Source of the DNA: Annulohypoxylon bovei var. microspora
Taxonomy: Eukaryota > Ascomycota > Sordariomycetes > Xylariales > Hypoxylaceae
Assembly (NCBI GenBank): GCA_022836615.1
Contig: MU405347.1
Location: 1-64,000, forward strand
Reading direction: 5' to 3'
DNA: 64,000 nucleotides
A program made the position numbers and the translations under genes. Numbering within the stretch: position 1 is the first letter of the stretch; the number at the start of each line of letters is the position of its first letter. The notes below the pieces were generated by a model, which did not search any database, was not told the origin of the DNA, and worked only from the letters and a program-made list of their open reading frames with translations. Positions 47,534 through 59,100 of this stretch are shown here, one piece after another.

Positions 47534-49327
47534 CTACGTGAAGTCGTAAACCATTAGGCTCTCCCGCCCCTTCGACTCTTTGAGGACGATGACCATCTCA
47601 TCATCGAAGCCGACCCAATTTCGCCGATCGTCCCATCCGACAGCTGTGGCGTCGCCGGGGGCAGCGTTATCTACCTCATCCGTATCATCGGCCGTGGACT
47701 TAGCTATCGGGCGGACCTCAATGCTCTTGCCATGCGCCCTGCCTTCTAATTCCCACACCCTAATCTCTTCTCCTCGGCAGCTGACGCTAACCGCTTTACC
47801 GCGAGCCGTTATTTCGGCATCGCTTATGCCGGAAGTATGTCCCCATAACCGGATACCAGGTGATATCGAGAGGGAAGTCGCGTTAGATGTGCAGAGGAAT
47901 AAGATTAATGTGTTGTCAGGCAGAGTCGCGAGAAGATAGGGGTGGGTGTAACACAAGTTTATAGGGCCATCTAATTCTTCCTCGTCTTGAGACAAAGGTG
48001 ATAGTGATAGGTTGATGTGCCGAGCCGGGGACGTGGGTGGAGACGGCATGTGAGTGGGGCTTGACCGGACAGGGAGACTGTATGCCAGTCGGGTGGTTGT
48101 GATGTCCGGAGTAGATTTTGACCTCGAGGTAGAAGGGCGTAGATGTAGATCTTGGATACCTAAAGACCATCCCTGAAATGTCGAAAATGTATAGGCAATT
48201 GAAGCTACAATGCTTACTGCCGTCTTTCGAATGGATAATGCTAACGGTGCTCTCGAAGTATGCGACTTAAGCGATGTTAGAAGATATGGTGCTTGAAGAA
48301 TCGCCTGTTCGGAGTTTTGTATCTTCGACTTTGAGTGTCTCGAGATATGTTGATCTTCTGTATCTTTTATTATTTCGTCCACGGAATCCGAGCTTGTCTC
48401 ATTATTGGTGATATCGCTGTCTGATTCTAAGATTCCAGTGCGATTCGCTTTAGGTGGTCCGTCGAACGTATATAGGGATATAAGTACAGATTGGGTTGCC
48501 GTTAGGAGGTATGGATAGGAGAAAGCAACTCCGACTAGCTCTCCATTACTAGATTTCTCATGGCGATATCTCCGCAATATTCTCCTTTCTCGGATGTTCA
48601 GTTTCCAAACTCCAAAGCCACCATCAGAGAATCCAATTGCGATCTCCAAAATTTGCTCTTGAATCCCTTGATCGTCTATAGTAATGCAACTTGGTACAGC
48701 TTTGGAGTTAACTTGGCCTAGACTAATTTGCGCCAGGAGATGTTTTGTCTTTAAGTCCCAAGCTCGTAATCCTGTGGCCACGTCGGCTGTTACTGCAACA
48801 CCCTCAGAAACTTTAACGAGCATCTTGTGTGATGAACTCGTCTCGGATAGTGATAATTCTTGTTCAAGTTGCAGTTCCTCTACAGCGCATTTTCCCTTAG
48901 ACCAGTTATGTCGGAGCTTGTACTGCTTCTTCCAGTCCCGTGAGCGGTCTTTGGAGTCGCCAATATGCACATCAACCCAGCCTCCTCTTCTCCCGTCCGC
49001 CCATATCGCCTTACGCGACGAGTAGTGCAGCTTTCCTTCTTTAGCGGAGCCATTGCGGAATCCTGGAATTCGAAGGGCGCGGGGTAGAACAAAGCGCGAA
49101 TAGTATAGACGTTTCCATATTTGCGAATCACCGAAGAGACCGTAGAAGCGTCGCGATAGTGGAGCAGTATTCAACAGGTCCGAAAGGGGTAGGAAGGTAA
49201 GAATGCGTACGAGGAGTTCATTCGGTAATGGCGACAGTAGATCCGGCGATATGGTATGGCGGGATCGTTTTGTTATCGTCGATCTAGACGCGACGTCGGT
49301 TTCAGGGCGCTTCCGCTTGTGAGTCAT
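47534..49327 (-). CDS. F-box protein with a WD40-like C-terminal region (597 aa)
   Basis: Single exon, ATG at 49327. The N-terminus is basic (KRKRPE...KRSR), a possible nuclear signal. The F-box lies at about residues 30-75: LLSPLPNELLVRILTFLPLSDLLNTAPLSRRF..W. After it, several strands ending in W-D or V-W dipeptides (LRAWDLKTKHLLAQISL, GFGVWKLNIRERR, IRVWELEGRAHGK, AVGWDDRRNW) suggest a divergent beta-propeller. A low-complexity Ser/Thr/Asp-rich insertion (about 300-340) separates halves. F-box proteins bring substrates to SCF ubiquitin ligases through Skp1. The specific orthologue is not recognised. Confidence 0.85.
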   Translation of the reverse strand: MTHKRKRPETDVASRSTITKRSRHTISPDLLSPLPNELLVRILTFLPLSDLLNTAPLSRRFYGLFGDSQIWKRLYYSRFVLPRALRIPGFRNGSAKEGKLHYSSRKAIWADGRRGGWVDVHIGDSKDRSRDWKKQYKLRHNWSKGKCAVEELQLEQELSLSETSSSHKMLVKVSEGVAVTADVATGLRAWDLKTKHLLAQISLGQVNSKAVPSCITIDDQGIQEQILEIAIGFSDGGFGVWKLNIRERRILRRYRHEKSSNGELVGVAFSYPYLLTATQSVLISLYTFDGPPKANRTGILESDSDITNNETSSDSVDEIIKDTEDQHISRHSKSKIQNSEQAILQAPYLLTSLKSHTSRAPLALSIRKTAVSIVASIAYTFSTFQGWSLGIQDLHLRPSTSRSKSTPDITTTRLAYSLPVRSSPTHMPSPPTSPARHINLSLSPLSQDEEELDGPINLCYTHPYLLATLPDNTLILFLCTSNATSLSISPGIRLWGHTSGISDAEITARGKAVSVSCRGEEIRVWELEGRAHGKSIEVRPIAKSTADDTDEVDNAAPGDATAVGWDDRRNWVGFDDEMVIVLKESKGRESLMVYDFT

Positions 49328-50215
49328 CCTGAAACGTTATTTGACATAAATTGAATATTTATTCTAGATTAAATATAGGTAGTTATCCATATGGTCAGAA
49401 CTCCAGAAGCGGGTTGTCTATCGAGGAAGAGGCCGATGGAGATTGTTGTTAGTGGAATACTTCGATGAATCGCATTTCGTTAATGGACATTGAGAAGTCG
49501 GTGATATCGGATATAATTCTGACTTTAAGTTGATTTGTCTTATGTAAGATTTGTCATCCAGGCGGGGCCCTCTGTACACCATCTGTAGGGCTTAAGACTA
49601 ACCATTCGGGGTTAGCCTATCAGATCGGAGTCTTTCCTAGGTAACTTGTTTGATTAGGTAACCTCATACTCTCACTCTTCATCACCTATGACTGAATTTC
49701 ATGATACTCAACTACGAGAAATTAATCTATTATATTATTTCTTTTACATCTATTAAGTTGTTGATACTTTAGTACCTACCAATTACTATATACAAGTCAG
49801 GATTTACCAAATCTACTGACCCTTAATCTTGTTGGTCATCCCGTTCTATTTAGTACAGCTAGTCGTCGGGAAGTCAACTCTTATATCCCTTATCTTTTGG
49901 ACAACAAAACATGTTTTGGAAATGTAGTAGCTCATCTGATTGGTACTGTATTATATACAAAGACGTATCTAGGAATCTAAAACTAATGACCTCTAGACTC
50001 AGCCACCCCTTACGGAGCCCGCGGGTGCCGAGATTCAAGTAGACCACCCGGAAAGAGTATGAGGACAACTTAAACCCCGAAGTTTGAGTTGTTGAATGTG
50101 TCCTTGGATCGCCACCTCGCATGTTTTGCAGTAACTCTTGCATATGCTGATGAACTAGCCGCTGAGCAACCCCAGCAGTAAATAATCTACCTACTTAGAG
50201 GTATTTACGCCCGCT
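49328..50215. promoter_or_regulatory. Divergent promoter region between the F-box and Zn2Cys6 genes
   Basis: 888 bp of non-coding sequence. A CCTAGGTAAC word is near 49636. A short minus-strand ORF at 49874-50143 is probably spurious. Confidence 0.4.
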
Positions 50216-52874
50216 ATGGAGTCCGAGGCGACCGAAGTCAATGGCGGGCCTGGGTCTCCTAGTCCCCGGCGAGCAGTAAGTGAGAATCCGGTACCCTTCG
50301 GCCCCATTAATCACAAGGGCCGATTCTACTGTGAAACAATCGTTAGATCAAGACATGTTGACTAAGTAACGTCGTGTGACAGTGTGACCAGTGCAGACTT
50401 AGGAAGGTAAGTGATCCTACTATTATCACTCCCCCCCTTTTTAGTTGTGACTTTTACTACAAAATTCGTTAGTCTCGCTAACGTATAAATCTGTGTTTGT
50501 AGATACGCTGTGACAAGGAATCGCCATGCTCCAACTGCCGGAGCGCTAGACGATCATGCAGTTCTACAGGAGCTGGTCAGAAACCTAAAGAGGCACGGCA
50601 GCGGGTACTAATATCCAGCCAATAGTAAGCAGGGCACGATTTCCTGCGGTTTTGTCAAACATTAAGGATCTCCTTACTAATGGATTGTCCACGGACTAGT
50701 GAGCGGAAGATTGATCAGATCGAGGAGCGGCTCGGCGGCATAGAGACGCTTCTACGGAACTTAAGCCCAATTTCGGCATCCAAGTCAACCACGGAACCTT
50801 TCACACGGCAGCCATCGGAAAAATTAACGCCATTATCATCTAATAGCCGTGATGATACATCAAGCACCGTCTTCGACCCGGAGGATGCGGGGGACTTCGA
50901 GGGCAACTCATCCTTGGCGGCACACACCGTCTTCGCGAGCGAGTTTCTCGAGCATGCTGTGCAAGGAACCCCTTTGCAACAACAGGGTAACAGCCCCAAG
51001 ATTGATGCTGCGTTGTCTTCCCTGCGTCATATCCTGAATATACATAAAACCCAGCGTGCCGTGTCTTCGTTCCATGAATTTCGCCTACCTGGCTCAAAGC
51101 AACCGCCAAGAGCTAACTTACGAGATCTGCCGCTGCCGCCTATGGCACTTGTGGCAGAGAAGCTACGAGAAATGAAACGTACGATGTTCCCTCCTCTACT
51201 CTATTCCCCTAACTCCTAAGTTTCATGTCTATATATCGTTTAGTTCCATATTACTTGCTAACGCCTTATCACAGATGGGCCGGCCCCCATGATGCTTGCC
51301 GTCCTATATTGCTTTATGGAGGTCGAGCGCTTCATCGACCAATGTAGGCGGGTCTATTTCAATACTGACGATATCACGGATTCGACGTTTATACTCGTCA
51401 ACTCTGGTCTCGCATATGTGTTCTTCGAGGCGGGGCTTGGCTCAAAAACCCCCGAGGAGAAGACTCAGTATGTTTCCTACTATACTATGTGTCAAAAGAA
51501 TCTTGAGATCGCAGTATCACAACTCAATCTTCTCATGCCGGCGACACTAGAGAATATAGAGGCATTACTCATGGCGGTGAGTTCCCTTTCCATGGATGGT
51601 GATAGAAAACATATCGTACTCTAGAACATAGCTTTCCTCCCTAGGTCTAGACTAATGTAACGACATCGATAGGCGAGCTTCTCGATCGATATCTCACGAC
51701 CCTCTCTAGCGTGGCTCCTGGCTTCACGGGCCGCTCATATGTGTAGGACGCTAGGGCTACACCAGATCCACACCATGAAGGACGACACTCCACAGAAGAA
51801 GGCTGACAAGTCACTACTATTCTGGTGCACTTACATGCTCGACAAGGGTCTGTCTTTGAGGCTAGGTCGCGCATCTATTCTACAAGACTACGACATCTCT
51901 CTACCGCACATAGCCCCTGAGGCCAAGGCGGCATACCCGGGCACCGAGGTCATGACGCTATGGATAAAACACGCGCAGATACAGGGCCGTATCTACGAGC
52001 GTCTATACAGTCCCGGTGCTCTGCGGCAGTCAGACACGTACCGTGTCGAGCAAGTCAACATGTTAGCTTCGGAGCAAAAGAACCTCATGGCGCAGAGTAT
52101 GGAGCTTTTTGCGGAGTTCGATGCGTCCGAGACGGCTGAGGGTCGCATGTTCGCCATCGTGCTCAAGTCCGACGAGGTTTCATACCTTTCGTCGCTAAGC
52201 CTGACGTATCGCGCGATGCGGCCCGCGGGTACACGCTCCCGTACCTTCTCGGATGAGTGCATTGACTCCGCGCGAGCAGCAATGTCATGCCACCAAGAGG
52301 CAATGGAGATGATGGACGATCAATCGCTGAAGATTGTGTATATCCACTGGTAAGAATCTCACTTAATCTCTAATTCTCTCGCATCGAACTCCCCTATTAA
52401 TCATATAAACATAACAGGACGATTTTGTACGCGCCCTTCATCCCATTCATTGTGATCTTCTGTCTAGTGATAGAAACATCGAGCGCGGAAGATCTAAGGC
52501 GACTAGGCGACTTCGTGCAATCCCTAGCCGCGGCGTGTGATCTATCGCATTCAATCTCCAAGTTGCACCAGTTATGCCAGGTGCTATATAACGTCGCGCA
52601 ACTGTACATCGAGGCCAAGGCGCAACAGCCCCTGGACCAGGACATGGTGCCTGTAGGCAACGAATTCAATATGTATCTTAGCCAGCTAGGTTTCATGCCC
52701 ATGGACGAGAACATGACAAATTTCGATGTCGGCGGCAGTGGCACTATCGACGACCAGGCGAGATCTATGGCGCAGACGACGCAACTGGGAGACTGGTTCT
52801 CGGGAAATAATTACATGCTGGGCTTGTTGGAGGAGGATCTTTCAGGGATAAATCCCTCGAGTTGGCCGTCGTGA
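50216..52874 (+). CDS. Zn2Cys6 transcription factor with fungal-specific regulatory domain (706 aa)
   Basis: Seven exons by my model: 50216-50275, 50383-50406, 50503-50624, 50700-51178, 51275-51576, 51673-52349, 52418-52874. The joined N-terminus gives CDQCRLRK-IRCDKESPC-SNCRSARRSC, the pattern C-x2-C-x6-C-x5-C-x2-C-x6-C of a binuclear zinc cluster, followed by a coiled coil (YERKIDQIEERLGGIETLL). The middle homology domain contains RPSLAWLLASRAAHMCRTLGLH and LLFWCTYMLDKGLSLRLGR, typical of Fungal_trans. Exon 2 is only 24 nt and splits the zinc cluster over three exons. It probably binds CGG-containing sites as a dimer. The target is unknown; a role in the NRPS locus 5 kb away is possible but unsupported. 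Confidence 0.88.
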
Positions 52875-53209
52875 ATTGGCCTAATGTAAAAATATCTAGT
52901 GAGGCGTAATAGTGGACCGGGATATGGTTATTATATTGAAATGACTGGGATCCTCTCTTATATATATCATGATACCTGTAAAATATCAAAAAGAGTTGTT
53001 AATAAACGAATGTTCAAAAGCTTCGGAGTCATAACTAATATCACCAACATTATACGAATAAAAATAAATGAATTCTTAAATTTTGCACTTCATGTCGTCC
53101 TCGGAGCCATTCTAAGCCCTGGCTAGTATCTACTAGCAGACGAATATCGGTATATGTACACGACCGCAACTCCTCCCTTCTCCAGTTCTTTACCTTCATT
53201 TCTACCAAC
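52875..53209. other. Intergenic region between convergent genes
   Basis: 335 bp between the Zn2Cys6 regulator and the complex I gene, AT-rich in the middle. Presumably 3' UTRs. Confidence 0.5.
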
Positions 53210-54001
53210 TCACGAGCTAGTGCTCTTGCCCAACCTTTCGGCCTCCAGCTCCCGCTCGGCGCGCAGGTAATACTTAGCAGTGTCAACACCGTGCTGGTTG
53301 TGGTTGACGAAGTTGAACCAAGGCATCACAGCAAAGAACAGCGCCGAGTATCTCGACTGCCGCGCGGCCACGCCCTGCATGTGCGGCGTCACGCTGCTGG
53401 CGCCGTATAACGGTTCCCCGGCTTTCACCTTGGTGACCATCTCCCGCATGTCCATCTCAACCTCGCGGGCGTTCTCGGACATGCCGTAGAATCGTACTGT
53501 ATAAATATGCTCGTTGTCAGTGTGGGGTGTTCATGGCTATACGAGTAGGGACCAGGAACTGGCGAAAAGGGGAGAAGACGTACGGCACGATCTTTGGTAG
53601 AAGTATAGAAATCCGCCAATCACACCGATCGCTCCGGATAGACGCAGGGCTCGCACAAATCCACCCCGGCCGACTTGAGATGGCGCGAATTTCTCCATCG
53701 TTAGGAGGAGACCCGGACCGGCGGCTGCGGCTACGGTGCCGTGGATGTAGTCTGATGGCCGGGCATATCCTACTACTCTCTTGAAATGTCTAAAACACCC
53801 CATACGTTAGTTATGGAGAGAATATTCACTCTTCAGGTACTTCGTGAAGCTTCGGGGTCGTTACGTACGGGTCATTGTCGATGAGCTAGATACCTCTCTA
53901 GTTAGTGATTAGTCTATAGACCAATTGGTAGAGGCACGTACGGGGTAGTCGGACTTGGCGACTTTGCTAGGGATATACGTGGGCTGTGCAGGAGTCGCCA
54001 T
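53210..54001 (-). CDS. nuo-20.9: Mitochondrial complex I 20.9/21-kDa subunit
   Basis: Four exons on the minus strand: 53942-54001, 53869-53885, 53584-53789 and 53210-53496, giving 189 residues. The joined N-terminus MATPAQPTYIPSKVAKSDYP-LIDNDP-HFKRVVGYARPSDY matches the fungal 20.9/21-kDa NADH:ubiquinone oxidoreductase subunit. Two hydrophobic segments follow (HGTVAAAAGPGLLL; LSGAIGVIGGFLYFYQRS), then the C-terminal domain RFYGMSENAREVEMDMREMV...MPWFNFVNHNQHGVDTAKYY. It is an accessory subunit in the membrane arm on the inner mitochondrial membrane. Exon 2 is a 17-nt microexon, required by conservation of L-I-D-N-D-P. It diverges from csm3 over 337 bp. Confidence 0.92.
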
Positions 54002-54338
54002 ACTCGCGGAGTCGAATTGGGCTCCCCAGTAGCTTCGGTGTGGTGTTAGAAGTACTTAGTAGATTCGATTGAGGTCATTGATGAAGCTTGAAATCGCGAA
54101 GTTCAGCAAATTGATGAGGTAAGCGGGGTTACTTCGGTTATACTGGGGCACTCCGAGGACCCACTATGGCCACTTAGAGCCCCGTCATTAATAACCTTGT
54201 CAATTTATCGAGAGCTTAAATTGCCCCACGTTAAGTCGCGTCTTTCATCCATCCGACGCGTCTTATCAGTCTTTAATTAGAATAATTCCAACATCTACCT
54301 ATCCATTCACCACTGTACCGGAAGTAAATACAGCAACA
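54002..54338. promoter_or_regulatory. Divergent promoter of the complex I subunit and csm3 genes
   Basis: A 337-bp intergenic interval between the two start codons. No individual element was identified. Confidence 0.5.
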
Positions 54339-55579
54339 ATGGCACCACGATCGGATTCGACGGCGGCAAGGCCAATAAACAATGACATAGACAATTACGA
54401 TGTCGACGATGATCCCTTCGCCGAGTCTGGAAATGAAGCTCCCAGCAACGATGCGCAATCCAAGAAACGCAAGGACACCACCGGCTTAGGAATTGATGAG
54501 GCTGTAGATGTACAGAAGAAGGCTAGAGTTCCAATTGTCAAATTAGATGAAGGCAGGTTAGTATTACCACAAAGTATCTGGGTAATATTGAAGAGTATAT
54601 ACTCATCAAGTCTAGATTATTATCCGAGAAGGGCATACCGAGACTACGAAGGAAAGCGCGCGATCTGAAGTTCAAGGGCAAAGGACATGAGGTATTTATA
54701 TTTTAGAGGCATCATTATTAGAGAATCGTTGGACAGAAGTTGACAACGGTCTAGTTCTCAGATACTGCTAAACTGCTCTCGTTCTACCAATTATGGTTTG
54801 ACGACCTGTTTCCCAAGGCGAAATTCCTGGACGCCGCGGCTATGGCAGAGAAGGCCGGCCATAAGAAATACATAAGAATGAAACGAATGGAGTGGATTGA
54901 CGAAGGGAAGCCCAGACCGGCGGGCCTCGATGGGGATGACGATGATCTCTTTGGCGAGCCCAACGGCCAACCGGAGGAGCGTTCCGCCGCGATATTTCCC
55001 GCCAGGATTGCGCCGATATTCCAAAACCAGGGAAGCGAGAGGCCGCAGACACCGCCACAAAATGATGTGCCTGACGATGAAGATATGGGTGATATCTACG
55101 GTGCTACTCCAGTAGCAGCAAAAACTACACAGCCCGCAGGTGCTTCCGTATTTGGAAATGGGGGAACGAATACATCGTTGTTCGGAAATGACGGAGAACC
55201 CGATGAAGACGACTTAGATGCGCTGATGGCCGAAGAGGAGACTCAACGTACGAAACCTACTTCTCTCTTTAGTAATGGTGGAAAGGCTACCCAACCACGA
55301 GATGAGCCGGACGAAGATGATCTGGATGCGTTAATGGCCGAGGCCGAAGCCCAACAAGGGTCTACGGGCCGAAATAATAACTCTGCCTCGAAACAGGCGC
55401 CGCCTGCTGCGAATCACGACGAGGATGATGATTTAGATGCATTGATGGCAGAAGCGGAAAACCAAGACCAGGTAAAACAGCCTGTTAATTCGAAGCCAAA
55501 GGAGGCAACAGATGTACCCAAAAATGGGGCAGACGCGGATGAAGAGGAAGCGATGGCTGAGATGGACGGCTTATGGTGA
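54339..55579 (+). CDS. csm3: Csm3/Swi3 replication fork-protection complex subunit (372 aa)
   Basis: Exons 54339-54556, 54616-54691 and 54755-55579. The Swi3 domain (about residues 62-125) reads VPIVKLDEGRLLSEKGIPRL, RRKARDLKFKGKGHEFSDTAKLL, SFYQLWFDDLFPKAKFLDA, characteristic of Csm3/Swi3/TIPIN, which with Tof1/Swi1 stabilises stalled replication forks in the nucleus. The N-terminus is acidic (DVDDDPFAES). The C-terminal half is disordered and carries three near-identical repeats DEDDLDALMAEAE followed by DEEEAMAEMDGLW. The length fits Pezizomycotina orthologues. Confidence 0.92.
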
Positions 55580-56190
55580 GAGTCAAGCTTGATAATGACA
55601 AACGGTATCATGACGCATAGGATGGCGTTCAGGAGTCTTTATAATGGCATTGCCATAAGTGTTTGATCACATTACCATTAGTTTAATGTCTTGAATGGAT
55701 TATCCATCTAGATACAATAAAAATACAACAATAAAGAGCTAAAAGGGGAGTCCCTAGAGCTCTCAAACAATCATACAGTATGACTCAACTTACAAGATGG
55801 ATAACCTCTTCCCACACACACCACGATCCTCGATGTCCTCATACCCAGTACATATTAACACAACCATACATCCTCACATGACGATCAACAGTTTTATAAA
55901 CACCGAATTAAAATATTTCTCTCAAATATGATCATTTCCACCTGTCTCAACTGGTTGTACCTCGGTACTATACTTAGGTACATATAAGCTTTATCGATAA
56001 ATATTTAGGCGATCCACTCTACCACTTTTGACCCATTTGACTGTTGCAGCATCCCACCAAATCCACTTCCACTTCCGCTTCCTAGGAATATTACCGCCGG
56101 TAGTAAACGTCATTTTATGGTAACCTTCTAAATATATGTCGCTGTTGTCTGGGGCGTTTCTTTGAGTCGAAGTCGACGTATCAAAGAATC
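55580..56190. other. Intergenic region
   Basis: 611 bp between the csm3 stop and the Ski2 start: 3' UTR of csm3 and promoter of the helicase. No other feature seen. Confidence 0.5.
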
Positions 56191-59100
56191 ATGGCGTCTC
56201 CAGATCTCGTGGAAGCTATTCAAAAGCTTCAAATTAGAGACGATACGAATATCGACGATATCCTCTTCCAGCAAGGTCCCCGCAAACGGTTAAAGCAGGA
56301 TCCCGCAGCACTCAAGGCAGAACTCGAGCAGAAATTCCTAACCCCTTCCAATACATTCTCTACAGAATGGCTCAACCGTCTACAGCAACGATGGGACTGT
56401 CCGACCGATCTCACCGAGCTCTTCCGCATTGCGCCGACGCAGACCCGAACGGTTACACGCTTCCAGCGCCAGGGACTCGAGGGCAGAGTAACGGGATACA
56501 AGAATGTCACCGTACCTGCAAACAGTGCAACAGCCAAGAACTCGACCTCCCTGATGCGCAAACCTGGCGGTCGCGCTGATTTCGTTCGTGGGGCTGCCGG
56601 TTTCTTCCCTTTCGCGCCTGGTGGTATGGAAGGCGTTGAGGCAACCGCTGCTATAGAAGATCAGATGATGCGTTCTAGTGCCACCGGCACTCAGAACAAA
56701 TTGGAACGTGTCATCAAGCTCGGTAACGAAGGTGGACTTCTCGAAGTAGCTCCTGGTATGGAGAGGGGTATTGACTTCAGTAAGAAGAAATCCAAGGTCA
56801 ACGAAAAAGAAGCGAAGGCAATCGAAGATGAACTTGATCAAGAACCCGAGCAAGAGCCCGAGGCGGAGGACATTGATGGACATGCAGAAACCAATGGCAT
56901 TGAAGAGGAACCCGACGACGAGGAATCCGAAGATATTGACTCCCTATTACCGGTCGAGTTCCCAGCCTTGGAGCCGCATAGTAATCTTGCGGCGTCTAGC
57001 GCGAGAAAAGCTGGTCGGGAATGGGCTCACATGGTCGATATCAACCGCGATATTACCAATTTCCGAGAGCTCGTCCCCAACATGGCCAGGGAGTGGCCAT
57101 TTGAGCTCGATACCTTCCAGAAAGAAGCTATCTATCATCTTGAGAACGGTGACTCGGTTTTTGTTGCTGCTCATACGTCAGCCGGCAAGACAGTTGTAGC
57201 CGAGTACGCCATCGCGTTAGCTGCAAGGCATATGACAAAAGCTATCTACACATCGCCTATCAAAGCCTTAAGTAACCAGAAATTCCGAGATTTCAGACAG
57301 ACTTTCGATGAAGTCGGTATCTTGACAGGCGATGTCCAGATCAACCCCGAAGCAAGTTGTTTGATCATGACGACAGAAATTCTAAGAAGTATGCTGTATA
57401 GAGGCGCCGACTTGATTCGAGATGTAGAATTTGTCATCTTTGACGAAGTCCACTATGTCAACGACTTCGAGCGTGGTGTAGTATGGGAAGAAGTTATCAT
57501 TATGCTTCCGGAGCATGTTTCTCTTATCCTACTCTCGGCCACTGTTCCAAATACGTACGAATTTGCATCCTGGGTTGGTAGGACCAAGAAGAAGGATATA
57601 TACGTCATTTCAACGCCGAAGAGACCTGTGCCCTTGGAACATTTCCTATGGGCCGGCAAGAATATTCATAAGATCGTCGACAGCGATAAGAAATTCATCG
57701 AAAGGGGATGGAAAGAGGCAGATCAGGCGATCCGTGGAAGAGACAAAGTTCTTCCAGCACCCGCCGCTCGTGGTGGCGGCAATCAGCGAGGTAACCAACG
57801 AGGAGGCCCTCAACGCGGTGGTCAACAACGCGGTGGTCAGCGAGGTGGCGGCCAACAAAGGGGTAGAGGAGGACCCCCCAGAGCTAGCCATGCACCTGGA
57901 CACATGGGTCGTGGTGGGCGACCAGGCGGTTTTTCGTCGGTCAACCAAGACAAGAACTTATGGGTTCACCTCGTGCAATTCTTGAAGAAGAATACCCTAT
58001 TGCCTGCTTGTATCTTTGTCTTCTCCAAGAAGAGATGCGAGGAAAATGCAGACGCATTGAGCAACCAAGATTTCTGTACTTCTCAGGAGAAGAGTCATAT
58101 CCACATGATTATTCAGAAGTCAATTGCGCGTCTGCGACCCGAGGATCGAGTTCTACCTCAGATTATTCGTCTGCGCGAACTCTTGAGTCGAGGTATTGCT
58201 GTACATCATGGCGGTCTCTTACCAATTGTCAAGGAAATTGTTGAAATTTTATTCGCTCAAACATTGGTAAAGATCCTATTCGCAACCGAGACCTTTGCTA
58301 TGGGTCTGAATCTACCAACAAGAACCGTGGTATTTTCCGGTTATAGAAAGCATGATGGCCATTCGTTCCGAAATCTCCTCCCGGGCGAATACACCCAAAT
58401 GGCTGGCAGAGCTGGTCGTCGTGGACTTGATCCCGTTGGTTCCGTCATCATTGTGCCTCCCGGCAGTGTAGACGAAGCACCACCAGTAACCGATCTTCAG
58501 AAGATGATACTGGACCCGCCTAGTAAGCTGCGGTCTCAGTTCAGATTGACCTACAACATGATCCTGAACCTGCTCAGGGTGGAGGCGTTGAAGATTGAGG
58601 AGATGATTAAGCGCAGCTTCTCCGAACACGCCACCCAACAACTACTCCCGGAACACGAGAAGGCTGTCAGGATTTCCGAAGCCGATTTAGCCAAGGTGAA
58701 GCGGGAGCCATGTAAAATTTGCGATGAGTCCCTCGAGGCATGTCATCAAGCAGCAATGAACTACAAGCAGTTAACACTAGACCTCTACAAGGGTCTCTTA
58801 ACTATACCCATCGGCAAGAAGCTATTCACACAATCACGATTGGTAGTGTTTAACAAAGATGGTGTACGAACACCAGGAATCTTGCTATCTAACGGTGTCA
58901 GCACAAAAATATCTGGAGGCCAACCAACTGTCCACGTGTTCGAGATCAGGACCGAGCGCGAAACTCGTGATTCGACAGATTTACTACCCTTCATTGAATC
59001 ATTCCGATTTCTACTAACACCTCTCCCACGTCAGAGAAGGTCGATGCTTTCTCGGACCGTCCATGTACCACTTAGTGACATTGAATGTCTCACCGGGAAA

